Source: Stereocaulon alpinum
Lineage: Eukaryota > Ascomycota > Lecanoromycetes > Lecanorales > Stereocaulaceae
Direction: 5' to 3'
DNA length: 45,279 nucleotides
NCBI GenBank assembly: GCA_018257865.1
Contig: JAEUBA010000147.1
Coordinates: 1-45,279 of the forward strand
The notes under the pieces are model-generated. The model did not search any database and had not been told where the DNA came from. It worked only from the letters and a program-made list of their open reading frames with translations. Made by a program: the position numbers and the translations under genes. Shown here piece by piece: positions 31,993 to 43,600 of the stretch; the stretch's first letter is position 1; every line of letters begins with the position of its first letter.

Positions 31993-33369
31993 TCATCGTC
32001 CTCCCCCCTCATCATCCTCGCTCTCTTCGTCCTCGCCCTCATCGTCCTCGCCCTCATCGTCCTCGCCCTCATCATCATCGTCGTCTTCAGCCTCTTTATC
32101 GTCCTCGCGAAGTCGCTGGCTTGCAGAGTCACGAATGCTGTCAGTCGCCGCCAGAAGTCCGATAGGATCTGATTTTTGGTCTTGCCCGCTCTCTATCGCA
32201 CCCTCAAGAAGCCACTCGTACTCGTGGCCCATTTCTTCCACGAAACCTAGAAGCATTTTTCTTTTCATAAAGGCTCCGTCCGTGCCCCAGTGGCGCTTAC
32301 CAAGTTCTTTGCTCAGCGTCTGGCCTTTTGCTCCTTCTTTATGCCAGGAATATTTCAACATTGAAACGCAATAGAGCCAGTATAAGTACCTGGCCCTAGG
32401 GCGATGTTCGCTCGAAAAGTTGAGTTCTCGTCCGTCGAGGGCTTCAGCCCAAGTGGCATGTTGCTTGCCTTCATTGAGTTGCGCGTAAGGATAAACCTCT
32501 TTCATCTGCTTGCACTTTGGCTCAATCACCCGTATCTTATACGACTTGGTTTGTGCGGACTTCCAGGAATTGATCTCCTGTTTGCTCGCCTCGTCTTTTA
32601 CTTGAGGGACAATAACGATCTTTCCACTGTCTAGCATTTCTTTTACCTCGTCGAGCAACATCATCCCATTCTCCGGTTCGAACAGCTCGGGCTTATCGGA
32701 GGAAACCCGTCCAAAGATTTGGTCCATGGTGTCTTGTCCTTGTGACCAAGGAAAGATGTGCGCAGCCCGCATATGGCGAGGCGAGTGCCATTGGTGTGTG
32801 ACGGGGCACCATATAAGAGTCCAGGAGGGGTCATTTGGGTGCTTGGGCCCCTTGGAGGCCTCGACCAGTTTCTGTCTGAAATTTGACTGGAGGGATGCGT
32901 CACGCTTACCTACACCAGTGTCTTTAGACACAACACCCAAACCTCGAGTACTGGTCGTGTACAGCTTCATGAATAGTGCACGGAGACCTTTCTCTTTATC
33001 CTCGGGTCCCACAAGCATCCTGTTGGATTGCTTTTTACATAGCTGCATATGGATTTCTGTGGCCTTGTGCTCTTCCATAACGTTTCGCGCCTGGTCTGTT
33101 GCCTCCCAGTCATCTTCGTTGCCATGGCCGCTCTCGATGAAATTGCTGACGGATTTTCTCTTAAAAATTGTGTTGTGCAGCAATTGCTTTCCTGCGAGCT
33201 CTTCTTGTTGCTTCCAGTACGATGAGTCGAATGATCCTGCGGCTTTGATCTTTTTTCTGTCGTTGACGATCTCTGCCTGTACCTTCCTTAGCTGCTCGTC
33301 AAAATCGGAAGACATTTTCGACGCGGTTCTCTTGCTCGAGCTTCGCTCGGGGATTGTGATTTGAGACAT
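31993..33369 (-). CDS. HNH endonuclease-domain protein with acidic repeat tail
   Basis: Intronless, 458 residues from ATG at 33369. The centre carries a fungal HNH_2-type domain. It opens with WCPVTHQW (about residue 186). Next comes RAAHIFPWSQG (about 204-214), with the His pair used for metal and catalysis. LFEPENGMMLLDEVKEMLDSGKIVIVP follows (about 225-251) with the Asn. The N-terminal 180 residues are charged and helical, rich in Lys. The last 40 residues are nearly all Asp/Glu/Gly, built from a 15-bp DNA repeat. HNH domains nick or cut DNA using one metal ion; the biological target of this fungal group is unknown. The protein is likely nuclear given its basic N-terminal half, but that is inference. 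The acidic tail could hold the basic part in check or bind histones. No mobile intron or homing context is seen. Confidence 0.8.
   Translation of the reverse strand: MSQITIPERSSSKRTASKMSSDFDEQLRKVQAEIVNDRKKIKAAGSFDSSYWKQQEELAGKQLLHNTIFKRKSVSNFIESGHGNEDDWEATDQARNVMEEHKATEIHMQLCKKQSNRMLVGPEDKEKGLRALFMKLYTTSTRGLGVVSKDTGVGKRDASLQSNFRQKLVEASKGPKHPNDPSWTLIWCPVTHQWHSPRHMRAAHIFPWSQGQDTMDQIFGRVSSDKPELFEPENGMMLLDEVKEMLDSGKIVIVPQVKDEASKQEINSWKSAQTKSYKIRVIEPKCKQMKEVYPYAQLNEGKQHATWAEALDGRELNFSSEHRPRARYLYWLYCVSMLKYSWHKEGAKGQTLSKELGKRHWGTDGAFMKRKMLLGFVEEMGHEYEWLLEGAIESGQDQKSDPIGLLAATDSIRDSASQRLREDDKEAEDDDDDEGEDDEGEDDEGEDEESEDDEGGGR
32027..32071 (-). repeat. 15-bp minisatellite x3 coding the acidic tail
   Basis: TCGTCCTCGCCCTCA (plus strand) three times without a mismatch, flanked by diverged copies. 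It encodes EGEDD units on the minus strand. Copy number changes would keep the frame. Confidence 0.9.
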
Positions 33370-33551
33370 TATGCGTAGAGATTGTATACTTCAAATTAGA
33401 ATGGCAATGGTGAAGCTCTAGCGGGATGATCCAGTCAAGGAAGAAGATAGCTTCAAGCTTTATGAACACTGCAGCAGCGCAATTCTGGGTTTGAAGATTG
33501 TTAGATTGATTCTCCAGCAAAGTCTACCTTCAAAGCATCTATATATGTTAA
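33370..33551 (-). promoter_or_regulatory. Upstream region of the HNH gene
   Basis: Only 182 bp separate the HNH start codon from a solo LTR, so the promoter is short or lies partly within the LTR. No distinct motif is seen. Confidence 0.35.
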
Positions 33552-33722
33552 TGTCGGAATAATTCCGCACCGCAATTTGCGGAGTCATGTGATTCCGGCT
33601 TGGCGGCTTGGCGCCCCCCTTTCTATATAGAACACCAACAACTTTAATAGATAGAAGAAATAAATCCCTATTTTACCTTTAGCCTTAGCGTAGCGCTTAA
33701 CTAGCGCTAGGGGTATTTACCA
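33552..33722. mobile_element. Solo Copia-type LTR, 171 bp
   Basis: Starts TGTCGGAATAA and ends TTTACCA (TG...CA). Its first bases match the end of the 13273-18574 Copia LTR on the opposite strand (TGTCGGAATAA, then a CCGCA.C block and GCGGCTTGGCGCC), so the two are related families. The 5-bp flanks differ (GTTAA against GGATC). It therefore lacks a target duplication and marks a rearrangement, not a simple insertion. It lies exactly where the oxygenase gene is cut off. Confidence 0.7.
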
Positions 33723-36700
33723 GGATCCTTCTCGCTCTCCAGTATCTTCTGTGCAACGTATATACCAACGTCCTTGATGTTTTTCGGTTTGGACTCGTCT
33801 TTATTGCTAAACAGGCTTGCAGCCTATTTGGTGAGTGGGGATCTGTCCGCATTCTTAACGTTGCCATTTTCCGCAAGACCGAAGAGGAACTTCATCGAAT
33901 TTTTGAAGGCTACGCGCCTCTTCCACATCTTGGTTTCATCAGCGTTGTATGCAAGGAAAACTTGGCAATTTGTGATGTGCTGGTATATCTCATTCTCGGA
34001 GAAGTCTCTTTTGTCGTCCTTGACGGTTCTGAGGCGGTGGCTAAATCCAAGGAAGTCCGCGACAAACCTAGTGATGACGGGTATGGCAAGACTGTAATAT
34101 GTGTCAGAACTTGGCTCGGCTTGGAACTATGCTCTAGATTACACTTACTCTCTGGTGACATCAATCTGATAGGTGGGCTTCTCGGTGTCAACCTTTATCA
34201 CCTCTCGTCTGATGATTTCTCGCGTCAACGTAGTGAAATATTCCAATACCATACCATCATCAGACCATGGTTTGGTGCCTTCGACATCCTGGGCTTTTGT
34301 CTTCGATGTTTCGCCTGGATTGAGGATCTCCTTGACCTTGGCTGGTAAGCCGTTGTCGAAAGCTGCTGGGTTCACGAAAGCATCTGGCCCACCGTCGAGC
34401 ACCGCTTTTACGTCCTCGTATTTGTTGAGGTAGATGGGCTTCACGGGTTTGGTGGGTATCGTAGTACTGAAGTCAGGCCAGTACCCTTGCTCCTTGGCGT
34501 ATTTCGTATTTTGAGCCGTGGTATAGAAGGGATGGAAGAAGTGGATGGAGTCGTACGGGAACCACTCGGGGAAAGCTCGCTGAATCAGGCGATGGAAAAC
34601 GGAACTTTTCAAGACATCGCTGTCTGGGGTCACCTCTTTCATACCCCATGATGTGAGGGAATTGGTGTTCCAGTCCTGGGTTATTTAGCTCATCCATCCG
34701 TCAGCATTCTGGGCGTTGGAGTACTCACCACGGTGTAGAAGCGGTCTGAGCGGACAAGAGTGATAGCATCAGAGAAGATAGCAGACCAAAGGGCTGAGTT
34801 TGATTCTTTCGGGCCGGGGTCAAGGCCCGCATCTGCTCCGCCTTCACAGAAAGCGCCTGGATAGAGTTCCACCTTGTCTGGATGATCGTACAGGTCCCGT
34901 AATGCGTTCTGGATCTCAACATTTTTGGAAATGTCTGCGAACGTCTTATGCCTGGGCAAGTTGAAAAAATCCCTGAAGTCATTCAAGGTTCCAACTTCCC
35001 TAATTTACCACGTGAGTAAGCTTCTCCGTGCTTCTTCGCAAGTCAGGAAAACTCACCACTTGCGAGCTTGAAGCATGCCTAGGATCTCGACACTTCTGAG
35101 GCATCTAGGAACACTTCTTGGACCAAAATTTGCTTAAAGAATGGCGGTAAGCAATCGATAACAAAGCGTTTCCAGAATACAAGATAAGGCAAATATTAGA
35201 GGGACACTCACAGATTGGATCATCCATAGCTTTCAGCAGCTGGTCGACCATCCTCTCGTCGTCGAACAATCCGGTTGTGTCATTACGTATGAATTTGAAC
35301 CCATTTTGCTGAGACAGTCCGAAGACTTGCTGCCATGGTTCTGGCTTGGGCTTCTTGACTTCAGACTCATATGCTGAAGCTTTCAACACTTTGAAGAATT
35401 GATCCAAGCTCATGTTCTTCGGATTCCAGGGTTTATCGGGGGAGAGGATTCTCTTATAGTTCTCAATCATGAAGTCCTCTGTGTACTTCTCGTCCTTCGC
35501 TGAAATAGCACAATGAAACCGGTAAAGTAAGTTAAACTCCACTGTAACCTGGTTACCGATTCCACGTGGGACATGGTCCTTCTTGCTATCAGTGGGGTCA
35601 TTGATGGGGACACGGGGATCGAGAGTGAATGTGGTATTCCATTGGTGGAAGCCCATGAGCGCGCGCAAATAGTCGTGAATCGAAACGTTGACATACATTC
35701 CGCAGGTGATACTGTGCAAGTTAGACTTAGTCATTGAAGGCGAGGGTGGGGCTGTCGGTCCCTGCGCTTACAGTCGGGCCGTCTGGAATAGGTCGTCGTC
35801 CAACTTGTCCCACGCGGCTGTCCATTGCTTCCTGAATTCATTCATCTCCTTCTTCAATCCATCGGTGGTGGCCAGTGCGTCCACCTTCTTCTGAAGTTCG
35901 GCCTCGGCATATTCAGCAGGTACCGCGGCGGAGAAGTCCTGGCGATGCGTCTTCCATTTGGCCTTGAACTCGGTCAAGTACTTCTGGAGACTGCTTCCCT
36001 TCTCTTGAAATTGCGTTATACACTGCTCTGCGGCATCGACCAACGCTGACCCAGAAGTGGTACCCATGATCTTACTTTTCATGCTGTCATCCTCAACGAT
36101 GGAGCTCAGGTTGTACTGAAGCATTGATTGGGTGCCGTAGTATCTCGCAGGCTCATCGCTACTGGGACTGTTCCTGTAGCTTTCCCAAGTTTCCTTATAC
36201 TCGTCCAAGTACTTCTGTAGGTCTTTGCCCTTTTGGATGATGCATTGCTCTGCCACAGCTACCAACTGCGTCTCCGCATATCGCAAAGGTACATTGAACC
36301 TACCATTCTCATTGATGCGGCGAAGCTGGGTTGCTGCATAATTGTGATATCGATTGTACAATCACCAGCATGATGCAAACTCCGGGCGGCTGTCGCAAGA
36401 GTCTGTCTTCGGCAAAGGTATCTGGTTTCAACAAGCCGAGTTTGTACTTGTCGTCACGTACTTTCCGTTGCATCGCCTCGGTATATCCATAGAGTGGCGA
36501 GAGATCCAGGTAAGACGAGCTGTCAGATATGTTCTTGTCCGTATTATGAGTGCGGAAGATGTCGTGAATGATGATCGTTGCGTGGTAGATCAACATGCTA
36601 GACAGGCCCGACCCACTGGGTCGACCTTCAGGTTGCCGTGCCATGAGACGGTCAAATATGTCACCTGGATCTGGCTGCGCTCCTAGGAGGTGCGTCTTTG

Positions 36701-37257
36701 ATGGAACTGTCTTGGCGTAAGGTGCGCCCGCTTGACCAAGATGTGGAACCAGGATGTTGTTGAATTTCCCATCAGCGGTCCGGTATTGAAAGGCATCGCC
36801 AAGATAGGTCAACGGAGGATGTAGCATCTTGTTGTATTTCTCCGTGACTTGGCTTTTGACCTGAGAAATCCTCACAGGTCCATTTTCTGGGAGAGAAGCA
36901 ATGACCTCTGCACCCGCTTGTACCTAACCAAGATGAATAAGTATTGGTGACCGGCGTGGTGATACGGAAGTAAGCCGAAATGGCATTGCCTACATTCAGT
37001 CCTCCCCATGTGGTGACGTAAGTTGTCGCCAAAGAACCTATGCTTCGGAGATTTTTAGTCGCCAAAGCCTCGCTTATGTCATTCCAGTAACCTGTAACCA
37101 CTTGCTGTGCGTCCCCAAGTAGCATGTCACCATGAAATTCTGCCTCGTAAATGGCGTCCTTCAGTTCTTGATCCAACTGCTTCATTTTGTTTTCCGAATT
37201 GGAAACGCCTCTGCTGGCGTTCCCGTTCGTGAGGTGTTCTTGCGATTCTGAAGCCAT
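33723..37257 (-). pseudogene. ppo: Psi-producing oxygenase / linoleate diol synthase, truncated and frameshifted
   Basis: Seven exons can be joined: 37257-36994, 36923-35772, 35711-35212, 35132-35057, 34999-34729, 34675-34149 and 34091-33824. The N-terminal half is the haem dioxygenase: HPPLTYLGDAFQYRTADG, IIIHDIFRT (distal His), SSYLDLSPLYG, FNLLYRFH (Tyr and proximal His), FYTV. Ppo enzymes oxygenate linoleic acid to the 8-hydroperoxide, which a C-terminal P450 half rearranges to oxylipin signals for sporulation. Damage: an extra T near 36367 shifts the frame before MYNRYHNY. An in-frame TAG at 33824-33826 follows SPLTK. The gene then stops at the solo LTR, so the P450 half lacks its ExxR and haem-cysteine regions. 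About 150 extra residues with internal repeats sit between INENGRF and DDDLFQTARL (see findings). The dioxygenase half might still be expressed if the frameshift is an assembly error. Confidence 0.85.
35790..36296 (-). repeat. Repeat expansion inside the oxygenase dioxygenase domain
   Basis: Three related units of about 45-65 codons. Shared words are AEQCI.Q, LQKYL.E.K..W and YAE..L. Unit 1 lies near 36170-36290 and unit 2 near 35945-36060. Unit 3, which runs into the normal DDDLFQTARL, lies near 35790-35920. All stay in one frame after the shift at 36367. Confidence 0.7.
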
Positions 37258-37800
37258 GGTACACTTCCCGATTAGTACCCGAGCAAGAAGTGAAGAGTTG
37301 AATGAGAAGTTCAGAACCACATGCTTAAATCAGAGTAGGGATCCCACTTAGGCCTATCAAGTGCATGAGAGGCGGTTCATCAGTAGAAGGGATTGGGTTG
37401 GGGTTTTGTGATGCATTGATAAACGTTGTGCCTTGATCTCCACTATCGGGTTCTAACTTGAGGTCAGCTTGATTTTGCCGATTGGAGACGCCTCCACCCG
37501 CATATGGAAACAGCAACGGGCCCATGTTTGCATTCCTAAGTCTCGACGCGTCTGGATCAGTCTTCAGACCAGCAATCAGCCAGCCACTATACGATCCGGC
37601 TCGGAAGGAGGCGGCAATCGCACACTACCGGCCAGCCAAATCAACGCCAAACAACTGCAAGAGAGGGGTCGTCTTGATGGCTGTCCACATCTGGCGACGT
37701 TCAGCTTTGTGAAGCGTTGTGGCGTCGGTCGTCTAGCCGTTGGCGTATCGTTGTTGGGAAGGAATTAGCAGTAGTGCTTGTCACTAGGAATTAGCAGTAG
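37258..37800. other. Upstream region of the oxygenase gene
   Basis: Short frames on both strands but no recognised gene. At its right end a 15-bp direct repeat (AGGAATTAGCAGTAG at 37760-37774 and 37786-37800) lies at the border with the RIP block. It could be a relic of an insertion or excision. Confidence 0.45.
37760..37800. repeat. 15-bp direct repeat at the RIP boundary
   Basis: AGGAATTAGCAGTAG occurs twice, separated by 11 bp (TGCTTGTCACT). CA/TG depletion starts at once to its right. Confidence 0.75.
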
Positions 37801-40327
37801 CGATCTATAGTAGCGCCTTAGCTAACTTAGCTACTATTTTTAGCAGGCAGCTCCTAACTACTTAGATATATTAATACTAGCTACTAGGTTATAATATTAT
37901 CTCTAATTACTACGTACTAGTTACTACCGTTTAGTTAGGGGCTTAGCTAGGATCGTCTTATATTAATTTTAATAACCTAAGGGATTACTTTCTACTTTAA
38001 GTAAGGGAAATTATTAGAAGGACTTAATAGAGTACTAAGGAAAGCTTAAAGGATAGAGTAGTATTATCTTACTAAAGTAAGTTAAATAGTAAGTACTCTA
38101 TCTATTATTATTAGTCTATATATACCTTCTACTCTATTTAATACTTATTTACTAGTACTACTAGCCTTCTAATAGAGTATATAAGCTAGTAGGGTATATT
38201 TAAAGTTACTAGAGAAGGAATCCTACCTATTTAGAATAAGAGCCTAAAGTAATAGATTCTATATAAGCTTTATTAAAGCCTCCTTATTAAGCCCCTCCCC
38301 TACTAAAGAAATTATTAATTAACCTCTATAAGTAATAGAAGAACTTATTAACTAACCTCTACCTATCCTTATAAAAGTAACTAAGGAAAGGACTATATTA
38401 ATACCTAGTATATCTCTACTAGCTTTATATATTAAGTTACCTACCTTTAGTAAACTAAGGAATATAATACCTATAAAGATCTAAGTATTTTATAGATTAA
38501 GAGATAGGAAAGAGGACCCCTTAGAATATATTAAAGATATAGAGTAGATATATAAGAGGGATATTAAAAGTAAGGATCTTAATAACTTAGCTAGTAAAGA
38601 AAAGGTATTCCGCCTTCTATTTTAATAGAATCTTAAAGCGGATACCTATAACTAGTACTTAGATCTTAATAAAGATATTAAGTAAGATTAGGATAAGCTA
38701 AAGTAAGCTTTCCTAAATAGCTTCTAAGTAACTAAAAAGGATACCTAAGCGAAGAAGTTTAAATAAAGAATAAAGATAGTATAACTAAAGTAAGATAATA
38801 GCGAGACTATAGTAGATTTCCTAAAGAAAGTAGCTAAACTATTATAAAAGATATTTAATAATAAGATTAATATAGGAATAGCTACTATCTAAGGAATAAA
38901 TAACTAAATTAAGTATAAGTAGGTTAACTTCGAATATAATAAGAGTCTAGACTATTTATTTAGTATAGTAGAGAGACTTATTAAGGCTACGTATAGTAAG
39001 GTAGGTAAACCGAATCTATTTAATCTATCTAATAGAGATATAATAGGAGTCGTCTTACCCTATAGACGTTTAGTATAAACTAATAATAACTTACTACGGT
39101 AAGTACTTATTAATATAAATTAGGTGTTCCTAGTATTACTATAAGGGTTATAAGTAATAAATCTAGCTATTAGTAATAATACTAGTTCCTACCTATTTTA
39201 GTAAGGTTTATATCAGCTATAGTCTAAGAAGGATATATTAAATATCTAGTACTTTATATATAAGAAATACGGATACTATACGTTATTCTATAACTAGATA
39301 TTATTATAGACTCTATAACTATTAATTACTACTAACTTAGCTATACCCTACTTATCTTAGGGAACTATCTCTAGTAGTAATATCGACGGTTAACCCTATT
39401 AGTATAAAGGCTGGTACCCTAGTAGCTAAAATTCTAATAACGGTAAGAGAAGCTCTAACGCTTAGAACTATTACTTAGTACTAGTAGCTTATTTACTACT
39501 ATTAGATAGTAACTTTATAACTTAAGTAATAGCAGTATAAAGGATAACTAGAGTAGTAGTAAAGTAGGGAAAGCTACTATAATAAGTAGTAGGTATTAAG
39601 AAGTAAAATAAGTAGAAAGCTATCCTAAAGATATTAAAAGTAGGATTAGAATATATAGTAGATCTAGAAGAAAAGGAGAATTAACTATAGGATAATACTA
39701 ATAAGATAAATCTCTTAGAAGAAGAGCTAGGATTTAAGGAAGTAGACCCCCTATCTACCTTCTAAGAGACTTAACTAAAATGCGAACCTAATCTAAATTA
39801 TAAGTAGCTAATAAACTAGCCTTATATAGTATACCTACTATCTATTAAAGTTAGTAAGACTAGAAAGGTTTAGGAGCTAGTCCTAGTAAAGGTACTAAAG
39901 ATACTAAACCCTATTAGGGGTTTACTTAGAGGAGTAAGATTTTCTATTAAAGATATTCTAAAGCTACCCCTTACTATAGAGGTTAGGTAGTTCCTTAATA
40001 AGTTAGATATCGCTAGGTAAGAGCTTACCCTAAGTATATAATAAAGTATACCTAGATATTAGATTAAGAGAATACCTAAAGTAAAGAATTAAGCTAACTT
40101 AAGTAGATTAAATATAGTAATTACTACTATAGTCTAAAGGGAACCCCCTACTATTATAGTATATATATTCGATAACGACGGATAATTCTAGCTATTTATA
40201 ATTATAGTATAGATTAGAACGGTTAAGCTCCTACGAATACTAATTAATAATAGCTTACTAGTAGAGCTAGTTATTACGGGTCTAGGCGTAATAAGGAATG
40301 CACTAGGTAAGGTAGCCCAAGGACCGC
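37801..40327 (+). mobile_element. Gypsy-type element, gag and protease part, RIP-mutated
   Basis: Reading through many stops on the plus strand gives a gag-like region (EDPLEYIKDIE, IYKRDIKSKDLNNLASKEKVFRLL near 38510-38640). A long linker follows, then an aspartyl-protease-like segment near 40140-40290 (IFDNDG, IRTVKLLRILI, SLLVELVITGLG). The frame continues to 40327 and is then broken by the LTR of a second element. No LTR of this element was identified at its left end. CA/TG are strongly depleted. Confidence 0.7.
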
Positions 40328-40637
40328 TGTTACGTAACTAGTCGTAATAGTCGCAGTGATTATAGAGCGTAACCACTGCGCCTAAGGCGACTAGTCGTAA
40401 TAGTTGTAATAGTTATAGGGTGCGATTAGGGCGTCCTAGGAGAGTATAGGGCTTCTCCCTTAAATATATAAGGATAGGTTTTCCTTTAGTAGAATATTTT
40501 CTTATCTCCTTATATTTAACTTATATAATAGAGAGGAGTCTTAGCTAAAGATAATTTAACGACTATCTATCTCTATTACCTTCTAGTACTTAATATACTA
40601 TATAATTTACCCGTAGGAGTTAAACTACCCCGTTATA
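40328..40637 (+). repeat. Gypsy 5' LTR, 310 bp
   Basis: Starts TGTTACGTAAC and ends CCCCGTTATA (originally CA). Its last 190 bp match, reverse-complemented, the LTR at 6634-6991. A CGCAGTG...CACTGCG hairpin lies near its start. Confidence 0.75.
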
Positions 40638-43600
40638 CTTTAAATACTATACTTTAGACTATATAGTATAAGCACTTCTAGTTCTACCTTAGGGGAGAGA
40701 CGGCGCGTTATATCTAAAGTAGTAAGTAGATTTAGGGGAAAGGAGGTAGCTCCTATTTCTAAGGATAGAATTACTATTAGCGAAGGAGGGATAAAGTTAC
40801 CTACCCCTACTAAGTTCTCTAGTAGAAAGGGAGGGTTAAATACGTTTCTTTAATAAATCGACTTATATATAGTATTTAATATATTAAGCTTCTATACTAT
40901 AAAGGCTAGGAATATATTTTACTTATTATACCTTAAAGGTAATATAGTAGTAGTACTTTAACCTTAGTTAGAAGAATACCTTTTAATCTAGAACCCTAAT
41001 ATAATAAAGGATAACTCTTTAAAGATTATCTTTAATAAGATATATATTAGGAACCTATTAAGGTTCTATTTTAGGGATAGTACTAAAGAGAGAAGGCTAG
41101 AATAAAAGCTTATAAATCTCTAATAGAAGGGACTAGTAATAGAATATATAGCGTAGTTTAGAGAAATCGCCTATTAGCTTAAATAGTTAGAGGACGCTTA
41201 AGCCGCCGTATATTAAAAAGGACTAAAGGATAAGGTTAAGGATAAGCTTACCTATTCTAATAATATTAGAAACTTTATATAATTAGTATCTAAGGTCTAC
41301 TCTATTAATAATAGGTTATATAAAAGGAAGATAGAATAGAAGTCTTTAGGTCTAGTTACTAAGTTTAGGAGAAAGGAAAATATTTTAGCTACGAAAGTAA
41401 AGTTCTCTAGGAAACCTTATAAGGGAAAGAAGTAGAAAAAGAACCTATCTAACGTAGAATACTATAAATACTATAAGAAAGGATACTATTAGAATAAGTA
41501 CCCCTAATAAGAGTAGGTAGCTATAATAGGGGATATAAAGCCTAACTATAATAAATAGGAGTAGCCGGAACGGCTAGTATAGTTAACTAATAAGGAGTAT
41601 AACTACTTAAGTTAGACAGCTTACTATAATAATTCGTACTAAATATATCTTAGTAAGAAGGACGAATTAGGATAGTACCCTTAGAAGCTAAGATACTAAG
41701 TATTTATAGTAAATAGTAAAGAATACTTTAGTAAGGATTAAGTTAACGATCCCCGCTAGGAACTATCCTCTAGAAGCGAGTTAGAAAAGCTTATAGAGGG
41801 AGAAGCCTTATTAAATAATAAAACCCTTAATAGAATTAAGGCTTTAAGGTTAGATACCTAAAGGACTTAAAAAGAACTGCTAGAATCCTATTAATAGCGA
41901 CTAGAGTATATAGAATAGTAAGTAATTAATCTTTATAATAAGCTAGATAAAGCTAACGAATACGCTAAGAAGGTTACGTCGGAGTTCCTAATATAAGTAT
42001 TAATAGTATTAATAAGTTATAAGGAAAGAGAAAACCTCGCGAAATATAGGAATAGGTTAGCGTTAATTATTAAATTTATAGAATTCTTCTAGAAAATAAC
42101 TGGAGCGGGAATAAAGGAAGGACTTAAAGTATTTAAAGCCTTAGTAGCCCGAAAGATCTAAGAAGTATTATAAGGGGATAAGTATATAGATCTAAGGAAT
42201 ATAATCTATTAAAGAGTTCCCCTAGGATTAAGATTCTTAAAGGACGGGAGTATTTTATTACCTAACTAGAGGCTTATTCTATATAAGGTTTAACTAACTA
42301 TATAAGCCCTAAAATAAAAAGTTAAGAGTCTCCTAAAATATAGGGAGAAGATTCCTATCGACTAGTTTATTAGAGATAAGGCTGAGCTGTATACTCTAGT
42401 TATAAAATACTTATCCTTAAAAAACTAGGAAGTTCCCTAGTAAGTAGGCCGCTTAGAGGAACTAGCTAAAAGGTTAAATAAGTTACCTCAGCCGAATTAT
42501 ATAATAATATTAGGTTCTGGTTTTAAGTAAAGGTTAATAGTATTCTAGTAAGGGTTATTATTAATAGCGGATTAAGTAAGGATTTAATTAAACTAAGTTT
42601 TATAAGGAAATATAATTTACCTATACGAAAATACGAGCTATACGCGTTAACGAACTTTAATAGATTAATAATAGGAACTATTAATAGAAGTACTAAAATA
42701 CTTAACCTAAAGATAGGACGAAGATATAAGAAGTATACCTTTAATTTAGTATTAGGAGGGGTTAATAATATTACCTTAAAAATCCTATAGCTAAAGAAAG
42801 CTAACCTATTAATAGGATAGGGTTCTTAGAATATTATATTTATAGATAGTATACTAAATAGGGTTCTACTAATCTAAGAATATAAATCTCTCTTAGTAGT
42901 AGTATAAACTTAGGAGGAGATAAAGGATAATTTTAAGTTAGGAAATATTATAGTACTATAAAGTTAAGTTAGACTTATAAGTAAGACTACTACTATAAAA
43001 ATCCTAAATAAATACGCAGAATTTAAAACTCTATTTTAGGAAGAGAGTATTAATAAAGCCCTTCCTAAGTACTAACTATAGGACTATAAGATTAAACTAA
43101 TCTTAGGTAAAGAACTTATAAAGAAGCTAATATACCTACTATTATAAGATAAAGCCGTTACTTTTGCGAAGTATATTAAAGAAAATAAACGGAAGGGGTT
43201 TATTTAAAAGTCTTAATTACCTATAGGATATCCTATCCTATTTATACCTAAACTAAGTAGAGAATTATATCTATATATAGATTATAGAGTACTTAATAAT
43301 ATAACTATAAAGAATAGTTATCCCTTACTATTAATAGGAGAACTTTAAGATAAGCTCTAAGGTAAGAAATAGTTTACTAAGTTTAATATTCTAGGAGTAT
43401 TTAACTAAATATATATAAAGAAAGACGATAAGTAGAAAATAGCTTTCTATATAAGATAGGGTCTCTACGAATACCTTATAATATTATTTAGATTAACGAA
43501 TACGCCTATAATGTTTTAGGTATTTATTAATAATATCCTAAAAGAATATTTAGACGACTTTGTCCTAGTATATATTAATAATATACTCGTATACTTAGAT

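Noticed and set aside
32726..33364. Plus-strand frame of 212 codons
   Set aside because: It lies entirely opposite the HNH gene, which has the recognisable domain.
36909..37257. Reading the oxygenase exon 1 straight through to 36772 without an intron
   Set aside because: The GTAGGC...TTAG intron at 36924-36993 joins WGGLN to VQAGAEVIASLP in the correct frame and leads into the conserved HPP segment.
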